This document shows, in pieces, positions 8,639 through 17,197 of a stretch of 39,884 nt of DNA (position 1 is the first letter of the stretch; each line of letters opens with the position of its first letter). The notes under the pieces were generated by a model. The model did no database searches, was not told the DNA's origin, and saw only the letters and a list, made by a program, of their open reading frames with translations. The stretch covers positions 1 to 39,884 of the forward strand of contig CAIUQE010000037.1 of assembly GCA_903901225.1 (NCBI GenBank), given 5' to 3'. Position numbers and translations under genes: made by a program. Source of the DNA: Candidatus Omnitrophota bacterium. Its GTDB lineage: Bacteria > Omnitrophota > Gorgyraeia > Zapsychrales > Fredricksoniimonadaceae.

Positions 8639-9553
8639 TTACAGTATACTTTGAACTGCCAACAGAGAAACAACTGAAATTATACCCCATAAGATAACAC
8701 CCTGAACAACCGGCCTGACTCCGACGGCCTTCAACGTTTCCCGAGATAAGCCGGACCCGATCAGAAACAGTGTGATTGTTAATCCAATCTTGGCCACCTG
8801 CACAAACCCCGCATACACCGGCCTAAAACCTGGCAAGAAGGTCACACACAATGATGCTCCGATGAAACCCAAGATAAAATACGGAAATTGTATCTTTGCT
8901 GCCCTGTTCTTTAATGCAATCGCCGTTCCCAAAGCAACCGGGATGATCCATAAGGCTCTGGTCAATTTTACTGTTGTCGCGATCTTAAGCGCTTCATCCC
9001 CATATCGAGCCGCCGCGCCAACTACTGAACTGGTGTCATGAATCGCAATCGCTGACCACATCCCAAACTGCTTCATCGTTAGCCCTAAATAATGCCCCAA
9101 GGGCGGAAACAGAAAAAGGGCCACAGAATTAAGAATAAAAACAGTACCAAGCGCGATCGCCACTTCGTTCTCATCAGCATCGATGATCGGTGCAATGGCA
9201 GCAATCGCACTCCCGCCACAGATAGCTGTTCCGGTCGATATTAAATAAGATGTCTTTTGATTTATCGACATCCACTTCCCGATCAAATATCCGACGATCA
9301 ATGTGCCAAGGATCGAAACAACCGTAAAAAGAATACCGGTCTTCCCTGCATTAACAACCTCGCCAAAATTCAACCCGAACCCGAGTCCAATAACAGATAC
9401 CTGAAGAAGGTACTTAATGACCCGCCCGTTAAACTGCTTAAACGGATGGCCCACCGTAAACGCCATGACCAACCCCAAAGCCAACGCCAAAGGCGGTGAG
9501 GCAAGGGTCGTCAAACAAAAGAAAAGACCTGCCATGAAGACTATCCGCGGCAT
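8639..9553 (-). CDS. YeiH-family (UPF0324) putative sulfate exporter
   Basis: A 304-aa polytopic membrane protein of the YeiH/Cons_hypoth698 family. Recognisable family stretches are VIGLGFGLNFGEV, ICGGSAIAAIAPII, EVAIALGTVFILNSVALFLFP and IAIHDTSSVVGAA. About nine to ten hydrophobic helices span the sequence, and the length is slightly below the usual 330-350. The family is annotated as putative sulfate exporters, and some members are tied to sulfonate or taurine catabolism; direct proof is limited. The gene starts 4 bp after the methyltransferase stop, so it is in the same operon. Its neighbours CoA-disulfide reductase/rhodanese and thioredoxin make a sulfur-related role plausible, by inference. 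Confidence 0.85.
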   Translation of the reverse strand: MPRIVFMAGLFFCLTTLASPPLALALGLVMAFTVGHPFKQFNGRVIKYLLQVSVIGLGFGLNFGEVVNAGKTGILFTVVSILGTLIVGYLIGKWMSINQKTSYLISTGTAICGGSAIAAIAPIIDADENEVAIALGTVFILNSVALFLFPPLGHYLGLTMKQFGMWSAIAIHDTSSVVGAAARYGDEALKIATTVKLTRALWIIPVALGTAIALKNRAAKIQFPYFILGFIGASLCVTFLPGFRPVYAGFVQVAKIGLTITLFLIGSGLSRETLKAVGVRPVVQGVILWGIISVVSLLAVQSIL

Positions 9554-9557
9554 GCCT

Positions 9558-10187
9558 TTACCCTTTTCGCCCGGTTAATAAGAAAACATCAAACACTCTG
9601 TCCTGGCCATCTAACCCAGTCTTCTTCATTTGTGCGGCAGTCGTAAATTGAACACCCGTGAATCCTGCGTCTACGAACAATCCGCCAAGCTTTTTTCGAT
9701 TAAAGCCAAAATGAAACACACCGTCGTTATTATCATGAAACCGACCACCTTCCTCATCCAGATCGGCAATGGCGATCTGTCCGCCCGGAAGCAACGCCCC
9801 ATAGAAGTGCTCAAGAAGCTTTTGAGTATCCTTAACATGGTGAAGTGTCATGCTGCTTACAACCGCATGATAATGATCGCCGACGACATCACCTTTGGTT
9901 AAATCAAGATAGCGCGTCTTGACATTATCTACTTGTTGTTTCCGGATCTTACTCTCGAAAACCTCCAGCATGCCTTTTGAGCTGTCCACACCGGTGATGG
10001 AGTGAACTAAAGCGTTGAAAGGCAGCGTCACAAGACCCGTTCCGCAGCCAAAATCAAGAACATCCATATCCCGCGACAGTTGAAGCTGCCTCAATATAGC
10101 TCCGGCGACATCACTCGCCAATTTAACACGAGGCGGCGTCTCCCAAGTTGCTGCTTCTTTATCAAAATCTCGTTTATTTGAATTCAT
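9558..10187 (-). CDS. Class I SAM-dependent methyltransferase
   Basis: A 209-aa soluble enzyme with the Rossmann-type SAM-binding motif VLDFGCGTGLVTLPF (about residues 43-57), an acidic post-I residue in SITGVDSSKGMLE, and the later segment VVSSMTLHHVKD typical of the Methyltransf_11/25 group. The substrate cannot be deduced. It lacks the cysteine set of arsenite methyltransferase ArsM, so despite the arsenical-type genes nearby I do not call it that. It lies between the P-type ATPase (30 bp upstream) and the YeiH-like gene (4 bp downstream), inside the redox operon. Confidence 0.8.
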   Translation of the reverse strand: MNSNKRDFDKEAATWETPPRVKLASDVAGAILRQLQLSRDMDVLDFGCGTGLVTLPFNALVHSITGVDSSKGMLEVFESKIRKQQVDNVKTRYLDLTKGDVVGDHYHAVVSSMTLHHVKDTQKLLEHFYGALLPGGQIAIADLDEEGGRFHDNNDGVFHFGFNRKKLGGLFVDAGFTGVQFTTAAQMKKTGLDGQDRVFDVFLLTGRKG

Positions 10188-10217
10188 AGTCTTCCTCTTT
10201 CGCCGATAGAATGCCGA

Positions 10218-12638
10218 TCATAATCCAAACTTCTTAAACAAATAATACTTAGGAAAATCAATGCCGAATGTGAACAGCATCGAGAATCCCAAAACAACCA
10301 GAATTTGATTTACAGCCAGAGCAGGGCCAACGATCCCATAAACGCCTAACAATGAAAATCCGATTATAGTGACCATGCTAAGAGTGAGCAGTGCTTTGCC
10401 GGGTACCGACGCCCAAAAATGTCTCCTTTCCCTAACGATCAATACCCGAAACTGGCTATTGAATATAAGGTCCAGCATCACCAAGGTGCGCAGCTTCGCC
10501 CATTCCAAATGAAAAATGTTCATCCCTATCCAAATGACAATTAACCCTTCCACAACCAGCAATGTGCCCGGAACGAGCGAAGCCAGTGTAATGTTCTTAA
10601 CATTCCATTGATTCGGGTTACTCGTGTGTTTTACATTGTCGGTCGCCAAAGACATGGTTACAAAATCGTTGGCGAAAACCAGCAAAGACATCCCCAGAAG
10701 CGAAAGAACAATATCGTGCAGCCAAAAGAAGCCCAGGGTCAACACACCGACAAATTCGATAACTTTGGTAACTTTGTTTATAACCCATGTCAACATGCGC
10801 TGGTACGTCTGCCTGCTGATCTTTACCGCATCAATAATGACGCCGATGCCCGGTTCAGTTAAAACGACGCTTGCCGAGGCTTTGGCCACGTCCGTTGCAT
10901 TGCTGACCGCGATCCCCATCTCAGCCTGCTTTAACGCTGGCGCATCGTTGACCCCGTCGCCGGTCATGCCTACCATGTGACCTTTAGCTTGAAGCAATTT
11001 CACTATTTTATATTTGTCCTCGGGGTATATCTCGGCAAAACCATCGCTTTCTTCAATGATCTTTACCTGCTCACCTTCACTTAAATTCTTAATATCCGCA
11101 AAACGAACGATCTTGCTTCCGATTCCGACCTGAACGGCTATTTCCTGGGCAATAGACATGCTATCGCCGGTCAGCATGATCAGCTTAATCCCCAGCTTTC
11201 TCGCTTCCTCGATCGTGCTTTTCGAATCCGGTCTTGGCGGATCGGCCAATGGCAATAATCCGACCAGTTGGAAATTATCCGGGCTATCACCGGGCGATCT
11301 GGCAACGGCAATCGTCCGGTAACCCTTTTGAGAGAATTCTTTTATAGTGTCGTTCACCTTGGCAATAGTTGCTTGATCCACAGCCTTGCACATGGACAAT
11401 ACCATCTGACTAGCGCCTTTAATAACTTTCCAACGTTTTCCGTCGCTCTCAACAATCGCCTCGGTTCTTTTCATCGCCGGATTAAAGGGTGTATAGGAAA
11501 TCTGTTTGTACTTACTGAGATCAACTCCCGTCTTTTTGGCATATTCGATGAACGCAAGATCTATGATGTCCATGCCTTCTTCGCGAGATGCCAAAGCTGC
11601 CAGCGAGACAACATCTTCTTTGCTAAAGCCGGGAAACGCCACGCTATCGATAACCGATAATTTATTTTGCGTTATTGTTCCGGTCTTATCGAAACAAAGG
11701 ACATTGATCGACGCCGCGTCCTCTATGGAATCAAGCCGGGTGACCAACACGCCTTTGCGGCTGAGCTCCATTGCGCCCACCGATTGAACGATCGTCATGA
11801 CCGCCGGAAGCGCCACCGGCACTGCCCCCATCAAAAAGATCACCACAAAAGTCAGTATCAACAAGATGCTGACATGAAGGTAAAAGGCGTATATCGAAAC
11901 CAGGATTGATGCGGCAATGCCCAAATACATCATGTATTTGACGACCGTCATCATCACTTCTTCTTGATGGGACTTCGGCTTGGCGATCCTGACCAACTCG
12001 GCTGTCTTGCCAAAGAACGTGCTCGCGCCAGTATTAACAACCACACATCTGGCCTCCCCGCGCTTGACAACTGAACTGGAATAGATGATGTCTACCGAAT
12101 GAACTTCTTTAGGCAAAGATTCTCCTGTCAAAGACGATTCATCTACAGAGAGTTCACCGCTTATGATCTTGGCATCAGCCGGAACAATATCGCCAAGTTT
12201 AACGACCAGAACATCCCCAACAACGATCTCTCGGGATTCTTTCATCTCCCTCTTGCCATCGCGTAACACTTTTGCCTGAATAGCCAGTTTCTTCCTAAGC
12301 AACTCAATGGCTTTTTCCGATCCCCGCGCGTGCAGGTGCCCAATGATCGTATTTGTCGTAAGAAGCGCGAAAATAATTGCTCCCTCGAGATAGTGCCCTA
12401 GGATGAATGAAAGCCCCATAGCCAATTCAAGCAACCACGGCATAGGCCCCCAATAACGCAGCACAAATTCCAACAGAAGGTTTGTCTTCTTTTCGACTAT
12501 TTCGTTAGGCCCGAATGCGACAAGGCGATGTCCACCCTCTGAATTAGAGAGCCCGTCTGAAGATGTCTCTAGAAACTTGAAAGCTTCTTCTATAGAGATG
12601 TTCTTGTAATCTGAAGTGCTTTTAACTTTTAGCTCCAT
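10218..12638 (-). CDS. P-type ATPase, proton-efflux (type IIIA-like)
   Basis: An 806-aa cation pump. N-terminal cytoplasmic segment, two membrane helices, actuator domain with SLTGES (about residue 180), two further helices with AVPVALPAVMT, phosphorylation motif CFDKTGTITQNKL (about 325-335), hinge MTGDGVNDAPALKQAEMGIA and C-terminal membrane helices. The hinge and the following DATDVAKAS-like stretch match plasma-membrane H+-ATPases, and no heavy-metal-binding domain or CPC motif is present, so H+ extrusion is the best call; Ca2+ or Mg2+ transport is less likely. I chose ATG 12638 (MELKVKST) with GGTGA upstream. The longer form from 12695 would run back into the preceding reductase gene. 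It lies 22 bp after that gene. Confidence 0.88.
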   Translation of the reverse strand: MELKVKSTSDYKNISIEEAFKFLETSSDGLSNSEGGHRLVAFGPNEIVEKKTNLLLEFVLRYWGPMPWLLELAMGLSFILGHYLEGAIIFALLTTNTIIGHLHARGSEKAIELLRKKLAIQAKVLRDGKREMKESREIVVGDVLVVKLGDIVPADAKIISGELSVDESSLTGESLPKEVHSVDIIYSSSVVKRGEARCVVVNTGASTFFGKTAELVRIAKPKSHQEEVMMTVVKYMMYLGIAASILVSIYAFYLHVSILLILTFVVIFLMGAVPVALPAVMTIVQSVGAMELSRKGVLVTRLDSIEDAASINVLCFDKTGTITQNKLSVIDSVAFPGFSKEDVVSLAALASREEGMDIIDLAFIEYAKKTGVDLSKYKQISYTPFNPAMKRTEAIVESDGKRWKVIKGASQMVLSMCKAVDQATIAKVNDTIKEFSQKGYRTIAVARSPGDSPDNFQLVGLLPLADPPRPDSKSTIEEARKLGIKLIMLTGDSMSIAQEIAVQVGIGSKIVRFADIKNLSEGEQVKIIEESDGFAEIYPEDKYKIVKLLQAKGHMVGMTGDGVNDAPALKQAEMGIAVSNATDVAKASASVVLTEPGIGVIIDAVKISRQTYQRMLTWVINKVTKVIEFVGVLTLGFFWLHDIVLSLLGMSLLVFANDFVTMSLATDNVKHTSNPNQWNVKNITLASLVPGTLLVVEGLIVIWIGMNIFHLEWAKLRTLVMLDLIFNSQFRVLIVRERRHFWASVPGKALLTLSMVTIIGFSLLGVYGIVGPALAVNQILVVLGFSMLFTFGIDFPKYYLFKKFGL

Positions 12639-12660
12639 AATTTCACCACTAATACCGTCA

Positions 12661-14316
12661 TTACTTTTTTTGCAAAAGTCCCATTTTAGCTTCATAGGTC
12701 AAATATCCGCCGGAAAGATTGCGACACTTAAACCCATTCTGCGAAAGAATACGACAAGCCAAATATCCCCGTAATCCAACCTTACAGTAAACCAGCAATT
12801 CTTTATCTTTAGGCAACTCTTGCATTCGTGGGCGTAATTCATTAACGGGGATATGAAGGGCGCCCGGAATTCTCCCGAGTTCGACCTCTTGTGCGTCGCG
12901 CACATCAAGAACTGCCTGGTCAGGCCGCAGTTTTAAAACATCCTCCACGTGACAGATCTGACACATCCCATCCATAAGATTAGACGCCACAAACCCTAAA
13001 TAATTAATCGGGTCTTTGGCGGATCCATAAGGCGGAGCATAACTCAATTCAAGGTCTTTCAAATCCTGTACTGTTAAGCTGGCACGCATCGCAACCGCAA
13101 GAACATCAATTCGCTTGTCAACCCCCTGCCGTCCGACAGCCTGCGCTCCCAGGATCTTCCCGCTAACCGGGTCGAAAAGAAGTTTCATACTGATGGGTGT
13201 TGCGCCGGGATAGTAGATGGCATGATCTGTGGGATGGATATAGATCTTCTCATACGAAACAGCCTTGCTCTTGAGCTGTTTTTCATTCGCTCCGGTCATC
13301 CCCACTGCAAGCCCAAATACCTTGCAGATCGCAGTCCCTTGAGTGTTTTTGTAGACCGACGGCTTACCGAAGATGGCATCTGCGGCAGTACGACCTTGCC
13401 TGTTGGCCGGACCAGCCAGCGGAATACCGGTCTTAGCCCCCGTAACAAAATCTATAACCTCAACCGCGTCGCCGACCGCAAAAATACTCGGATCACCTGT
13501 TCTCATATTCTCATCTACCACTATGCCCCCGCGCTCGCCTATCTTAAGTCCAGCATCTTTTGCCAAATGAGCCTCCGGCCTGACGCCGATCGCCAAAATC
13601 GCCAGGTCACACACCACTGATTCGCCCGTGCTAAGCTCAAGCCGAAGTGTGTCATTGTCTTCAGCAAAACCTTTAACTGCCGTGCCAAGGCGAAGGTCGA
13701 CACCTCGCAAAACAAGTTCTTGATGCAAGAAAGCAGCCATTTCCGGGTCAACCGGCTCCATGACCTGATCTTTGAGTTCCAAAAGTGTCACATCAACCTT
13801 GCGCTCACGCAATGCCTCGGCCATTTCAAGACCAATATATCCTCCGCCAATAACAACGGCCTTTTTCACAGACCCCTTATCCAACATGGACTTGATCGTA
13901 TCCATATCAGACATGCTTCTTAAAGTACAGATCCTGGTCGACCCAATGCCCGGCAAAGGCGGCCTGAGCGGCTCAGCCCCCGGACTTAAGATCAGGGCAT
14001 CATACGATTCCTTTCGCTCCATCCCTGTGGACAGATCTTTCGTCACCAGGAATTTGCCTTCCCGGTCGATCTTAAGGACTTCCGTTTTCACTCTCACATC
14101 GATCCGAAAACGGGCCCGCATCGCCTGAGGCGTCTGAACAAGTAACCGCTGGCGATCTGAAATAACTCCACCGATATGATAAGGAAGCCCGCAATTGGCA
14201 AACGAAATATACTCGCCACGCTCAAACATCACGATCTCGGCGTCTTCAGAAAGCCGTCGTGCACGCGCCGCGGCCGATGCTCCGCCAGCCACTCCTCCAA
14301 CGATCAATATCCGCAT
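12661..14316 (-). CDS. CoA-disulfide reductase with C-terminal rhodanese domain
   Basis: A 551-aa flavoprotein. The N-terminal FAD site is ILIVGGVAGGASAA, and the single redox cysteine C42 lies in SFANCGLPY, the signature of CoA-disulfide/persulfide reductases. A second dinucleotide motif for NAD(P)H is VVIGGGYIGLEMAEAL (about residues 150-165), followed by the FAD stretch ...GDPSIFAVGDAVEV. The C-terminal rhodanese domain (from about residue 455) ends with the active loop C511-KVGLRGY. Such fusions reduce CoA disulfide, CoA persulfide or polysulfide in the cytoplasm of anaerobes. I chose ATG 14316 because GAGGTG lies just upstream; the longer form starting at GTG 14328 would use the ribosome site as coding sequence. 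It belongs with the DUF6132 and thioredoxin genes upstream. Confidence 0.92.
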   Translation of the reverse strand: MRILIVGGVAGGASAAARARRLSEDAEIVMFERGEYISFANCGLPYHIGGVISDRQRLLVQTPQAMRARFRIDVRVKTEVLKIDREGKFLVTKDLSTGMERKESYDALILSPGAEPLRPPLPGIGSTRICTLRSMSDMDTIKSMLDKGSVKKAVVIGGGYIGLEMAEALRERKVDVTLLELKDQVMEPVDPEMAAFLHQELVLRGVDLRLGTAVKGFAEDNDTLRLELSTGESVVCDLAILAIGVRPEAHLAKDAGLKIGERGGIVVDENMRTGDPSIFAVGDAVEVIDFVTGAKTGIPLAGPANRQGRTAADAIFGKPSVYKNTQGTAICKVFGLAVGMTGANEKQLKSKAVSYEKIYIHPTDHAIYYPGATPISMKLLFDPVSGKILGAQAVGRQGVDKRIDVLAVAMRASLTVQDLKDLELSYAPPYGSAKDPINYLGFVASNLMDGMCQICHVEDVLKLRPDQAVLDVRDAQEVELGRIPGALHIPVNELRPRMQELPKDKELLVYCKVGLRGYLACRILSQNGFKCRNLSGGYLTYEAKMGLLQKK

Positions 14317-14349
14317 TGAACACCTCACAAGATTGAACGAGATTTCACC

Positions 14350-14505
14350 CTATGAAATCGTTGCCATCAACCCGATGGCCGCACCAACAAGGGTGCTTAC
14401 CCATGGATTGCTGGTCAAAGGACATGTCCCCGTTGCACATCGTCCGAAGTAACCTACCGCAAACCCAATGGCAGCACCCGCTGCTACACCAATTATAATT
14501 TTCAT
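14350..14505 (-). CDS. Small DUF6132-type membrane protein (51 aa)
   Basis: A 51-aa gene between the thioredoxin and the CoA-disulfide reductase. It begins MKIIIGVAAGAAIGFAVGY, a Gly-zipper hydrophobic helix, continues with GRCATGTCPLTSNPW, and ends with a second hydrophobic helix (STLVGAAIGLMATIS). The GTCPLTSNP core with two cysteines is what I recognise from DUF6132 proteins, which are usually found beside rhodanese or thioredoxin genes. A good ribosome site (AGGAG, about 6 nt upstream) supports expression. Two membrane helices with a Cys-containing loop between them suggest a membrane thiol partner for sulfur transfer; the function is not established. Confidence 0.85.
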   Translation of the reverse strand: MKIIIGVAAGAAIGFAVGYFGRCATGTCPLTSNPWVSTLVGAAIGLMATIS

Positions 14506-14521
14506 AACCGCTCCTGGTATT

Positions 14522-14845
14522 TTAGGACTTCAAATGTGGCTGTATTTTGGCAATCAACTGCGCCTTAGGGAGAGCTCCCGCAAAAGTTTCAACAACTTTC
14601 CCGTCCTTAAAGATCATAAAAGTTGGAATACTCATTACACCATACTTACTCGCCACATCCGATTCCTCATCGATATTAACTTTACATACTTTAAGCTTCC
14701 CATCGTATTCACTGGCCAAAGCAGCAACCGTCGGCGCTACCGCACGGCAAGGTCCGCACCAAGGCGCCCAAAAGTCCACCAGCACGGGAATCTTCGACGC
14801 TTTCACTTCTTGATCAAAATTCTTACCTGTTAATTGTGTCTCCAT
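14522..14845 (-). CDS. trxA: Thioredoxin
   Basis: A 107-aa classical thioredoxin with the active site WCGPC at residues 29-33 (C30, C33), the cis-proline region MSIPTFMIFKDGK and a full-length fold. I chose ATG 14845 because AGAAAGGAAAT lies upstream and the length then matches E. coli thioredoxin; an upstream in-frame start would add 21 residues of non-thioredoxin sequence overlapping lgt. The first 16 bp overlap the end of lgt in another frame. It reduces disulfides in the cytoplasm and is well placed to serve the DUF6132 and CoA-disulfide reductase proteins encoded just downstream. Confidence 0.95.
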   Translation of the reverse strand: METQLTGKNFDQEVKASKIPVLVDFWAPWCGPCRAVAPTVAALASEYDGKLKVCKVNIDEESDVASKYGVMSIPTFMIFKDGKVVETFAGALPKAQLIAKIQPHLKS

Positions 14846-15675
14846 ACATTTCCTTTCTGCTTCCTTTGATAAAAGACAATAATCCCACCCAAAATCATCA
14901 CGAAACAAAGCACCTGCCCCATGGTAAAGGGACCCGCAATAAATCCAAGCTGAGGGTCAGGCTCTCGAAAGAATTCTATGAAAAATCTTATCGCTCCATA
15001 ACCGATGAGATAGGCCGATAAAAGAAACCCGTCAAAACGGCTCTTCTTTCGTAAGTTCCAGAGAATGACAAACAAGACAATGCCTTCAAAAAACGCCTCA
15101 TAAAGCTGCGAGGGATGCCTCAATTGGTTAGTCGAGTCGAGCGGGAAATACATACCCCAGGGCATGCTGGTCACCCGGCCCCACAGCTCGCCGTTGATAA
15201 AATTACCCAGCCTGCCGAAGGTATACCCCAACGGAATGATCGGGCAAAAGAAATCAACCACCTGCCAAAAGTTTAATTTTCTTCTCCGGCAAAAAAGCAG
15301 CGTGGCAAGCAACAATCCGATCGCCCCACCATGATAAGACATCCCGAAAATCCCCGTATACTGAAAGCCTCCCGATAACGTAAAGGGAAGAACTATCCTC
15401 AACGGATCAGACAGGAAAACCGGCAGGTTATAAAACAATACATATCCCAACCTGCCCCCGACCAAAATGCCGATGATCGCCCAAAACATGAAATCCGCGA
15501 TGACTTCCTTCGCATATGCGAATTTCTCTGTTTTGATCCTGTAAAGTGCCAAATAATAGACGACAGAAAATGCGACCACATACATCAATCCATACCAGCG
15601 CACCTCCATGGGGCCAATAGAGAAAATAACCGCGTTCAAATGTTGAGGAATATGGGCGTAATCCAAATGCTCCAC
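14830..15675 (-). CDS. lgt: Prolipoprotein diacylglyceryl transferase
   Basis: A 281-aa inner-membrane enzyme that transfers diacylglycerol from phosphatidylglycerol to the lipobox cysteine of prolipoproteins. Family signatures: an early MEVRWYGLMYV helix, SYHGGAIGLLLA, and the Lgt signature GRLGNFINGELWGR near residues 155-168. Seven hydrophobic segments are present. The start is uncertain: GTG 15675 gives 281 aa, whereas TTG 15666 has the better ribosome site (GGTGGAG overlapping the first codons). The gene follows a metallo-hydrolase by about 40 bp and overlaps thioredoxin by 16 bp. Its presence inside a redox operon is unusual. Confidence 0.93.
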   Translation of the reverse strand: MEHLDYAHIPQHLNAVIFSIGPMEVRWYGLMYVVAFSVVYYLALYRIKTEKFAYAKEVIADFMFWAIIGILVGGRLGYVLFYNLPVFLSDPLRIVLPFTLSGGFQYTGIFGMSYHGGAIGLLLATLLFCRRRKLNFWQVVDFFCPIIPLGYTFGRLGNFINGELWGRVTSMPWGMYFPLDSTNQLRHPSQLYEAFFEGIVLFVILWNLRKKSRFDGFLLSAYLIGYGAIRFFIEFFREPDPQLGFIAGPFTMGQVLCFVMILGGIIVFYQRKQKGNVWRHN

Positions 15676-15716
15676 CTTTATTAAAGCTTTGTAGCAACTT
15701 TGTTATTTTCTTTCCA

Positions 15717-16427
15717 TCAAAGGACCATCTCCTGCCCCTCGCGAAGCAACAGGCAACCGGATCCAAAGGCCTGCTTAAAAACCTTCTCTGCTTTGGCTCC
15801 TGTGCAATGAAGAGGCGCGACCATGTCAACACCCGCTGCTTTCAGTCGGGCCACTTCAAGGCTAATATCTTCCATGCTGCGATCCTTAAGATGAAATCCA
15901 CCGATAACGCCATGAACAGGTTTTCGAAAATCCTTCTTCACACAATTAACGATAATCATGATCCCGGGATGCGCACAACCAGAGAGGACGACCAGCCCTT
16001 TCCCGGTCTCAAGAACCACGGCCTGCTCCTGTATGTCTTTACCAACATAGCGTCCTATGATCTCACCGGACACATGGACACCGTCCTTAAGCCTTACGGG
16101 GCCGTTTACCTCAACAACATCCCCGCCCCAAACACGAATATTACCCTTAAGCACAGCGTCGACGTGCCGTGGTAGATAGATCTTAAGCCCTGGCTTCTGT
16201 GCCAAGAGTGGTCGAAGACCTTCCACATGATCCCAATGCTCATGAGAAATCACCACATGTTGGATCTTGCCAATATTAACCTTGAACCGACGAAGATTCC
16301 CCACCAGCACACGCGCGTCACCAAAAGCATCAAACAGGATGTCATCATCAACGAGAAACGACAATCCCCAACGCCTAATCCAGCGTTCCCATGGGCGTGA
16401 TCCGTTGGCAATAAGCTTTACCTTCAT
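15717..16427 (-). CDS. MBL-fold metallo-hydrolase
   Basis: A 236-aa metallo-beta-lactamase-fold protein with the metal motif H62-E-H64-W-D66-H67 and later ligands in LSGCAHPG and GGFHLKD. The arrangement fits the group annotated as beta-ribofuranosylaminobenzene 5'-phosphate synthase-like hydrolases, but the substrate cannot be read. I chose ATG 16427 (MKVKLIANGSRPWE); the longer frame from 16466 would overlap the end of the NifX-like gene. It is co-transcribed with the NifX-like and DUF134 genes, a trio often found together in anaerobes. Confidence 0.85.
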   Translation of the reverse strand: MKVKLIANGSRPWERWIRRWGLSFLVDDDILFDAFGDARVLVGNLRRFKVNIGKIQHVVISHEHWDHVEGLRPLLAQKPGLKIYLPRHVDAVLKGNIRVWGGDVVEVNGPVRLKDGVHVSGEIIGRYVGKDIQEQAVVLETGKGLVVLSGCAHPGIMIIVNCVKKDFRKPVHGVIGGFHLKDRSMEDISLEVARLKAAGVDMVAPLHCTGAKAEKVFKQAFGSGCLLLREGQEMVL

Positions 16428-16441
16428 AACCCCGTTTCCAA

Positions 16442-16807
16442 TCAATGACAGTCGTGATGAGCACAAGCATTCTGAGCAGATATCTCTTCAAGCTTGCCAC
16501 TGGCAAACTGAGCCGCAACGTCCGCGACTGTTCCAGAAATAGCTCTATAAACCTTGATCCCACCTTGATTCAATTTCTGGATCGCTCCTGCACCAGCACC
16601 GCCGGTCACGACGGCATTAACACCTTTTCCACCTAACGCCGCCATGGGCTGGCACATCCCGTGCGCATGGTGCTCATTGGCATTGACGATGACCTCAACG
16701 GTCGCATTAGCCGTATCATAGATCGTAAAGAACGGCGCACTGCCGAAATGACCAAAAACTGTGGCATCTTTACCTTTGTTCGTTTCCGTTGGGATACAGA
16801 TCTTCAT
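16442..16807 (-). CDS. NifX/NifB-C-terminal-like (dinitrogenase Fe-Mo cofactor domain) protein
   Basis: A 121-aa protein of the Nitro_FeMo-Co family: start MKICIPTETNKGKDATVFGHFGSAPFF, middle HHAHGMCQPMAAL, then VVTGGAGAGAIQKLNQGGIKVY, and a histidine/cysteine-rich tail (ACAHHDCH) that may bind metal. No nitrogenase genes are present, so a role in nitrogen fixation is not implied. Stand-alone members are thought to carry iron-sulfur or metal clusters. Its ATG overlaps the DUF134 stop by 4 bp (ATGA), and DUF134-NifX-like pairs are a frequent combination. Confidence 0.88.
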   Translation of the reverse strand: MKICIPTETNKGKDATVFGHFGSAPFFTIYDTANATVEVIVNANEHHAHGMCQPMAALGGKGVNAVVTGGAGAGAIQKLNQGGIKVYRAISGTVADVAAQFASGKLEEISAQNACAHHDCH

Positions 16808-17127
16808 TTTTTACCCTCTTTTATTTGTTGGTTTAATTTCTTGGCGAATCTGGGACAATTTATACGAAGCGCTTTCCCTCTAATAAGCGCTTCCGCGATC
16901 TTGGCATGAGCACGATTGATAATATTGCTGAAAGTCGGACGAGAGACCCCCATTTGCCTGGCCGATTCTTCCTGATACTTTCCCTCATGATCAGCCAGAC
17001 GCACTGCCTCCATTTCATCAACCTCAAGAACGATCTCGGAAAGATTCTCCATAGGGATGCCCCGTGGCTTAAAGTAAGCCGACTTCAAATCAAGACATAC
17101 CGTTCGTTTCTTGCATGGTCTTGGCAT
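16804..17127 (-). CDS. UPF0251/DUF134 DNA-binding regulator (copy 1)
   Basis: A 107-aa protein starting MPRPCKKR, with the family core VDEMEAVRLADHEGKYQEESARQMGVSRPTFSNII, where EESARQMGVSRPTFSNII is the helix-turn-helix. A ribosome site GGGAGGT lies 5 nt before the ATG. It is the first gene of the long operon to 7952, and its promoter is covered by a perfect 20-bp palindrome, so it is probably an autoregulator. Cysteines near both ends (C5, C11 and one near residue 90) could sense metal or redox state. The paralogue at 19549-19848 heads the neighbouring operon. Confidence 0.9.
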   Translation of the reverse strand: MPRPCKKRTVCLDLKSAYFKPRGIPMENLSEIVLEVDEMEAVRLADHEGKYQEESARQMGVSRPTFSNIINRAHAKIAEALIRGKALRINCPRFAKKLNQQIKEGKK

Positions 17128-17146
17128 CGTTACCTCCCAACATTAG

Positions 17147-17190
17147 TTATTGACATATGTCAATAATACCAGCAAAAAAATATATGTCAA
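17147..17190 (-). promoter_or_regulatory. Promoter and palindromic operator of DUF134 copy 1
   Basis: On the minus strand TTGACA (17190-17185), a 16-nt spacer and TATTAT (17168-17163) form a near-consensus promoter. The perfect 20-bp palindrome TTATTGACATATGTCAATAA (17166-17147) starts inside the -10 and covers the expected start point near 17157. The -35 lies only 8 bp past the stop of the ArsG-like gene, so the second operon starts right behind the first. Confidence 0.75.
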
Positions 17191-17197
17191 TTGTACA

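Noticed and set aside
9558..10187. Arsenite methyltransferase ArsM
   Set aside because: The conserved cysteines of ArsM are absent; only a general SAM-methyltransferase call is supported.
14830..14845. Overlap of lgt and thioredoxin as a possible frameshift or fusion
   Set aside because: Both proteins are complete, with their own start and stop signals; a 16-bp overlap in different frames is ordinary operon packing.
16442..16807. Evidence for nitrogen fixation from the NifX-like gene
   Set aside because: No nif structural or assembly genes are present; stand-alone domains of this family are widespread in non-fixers.
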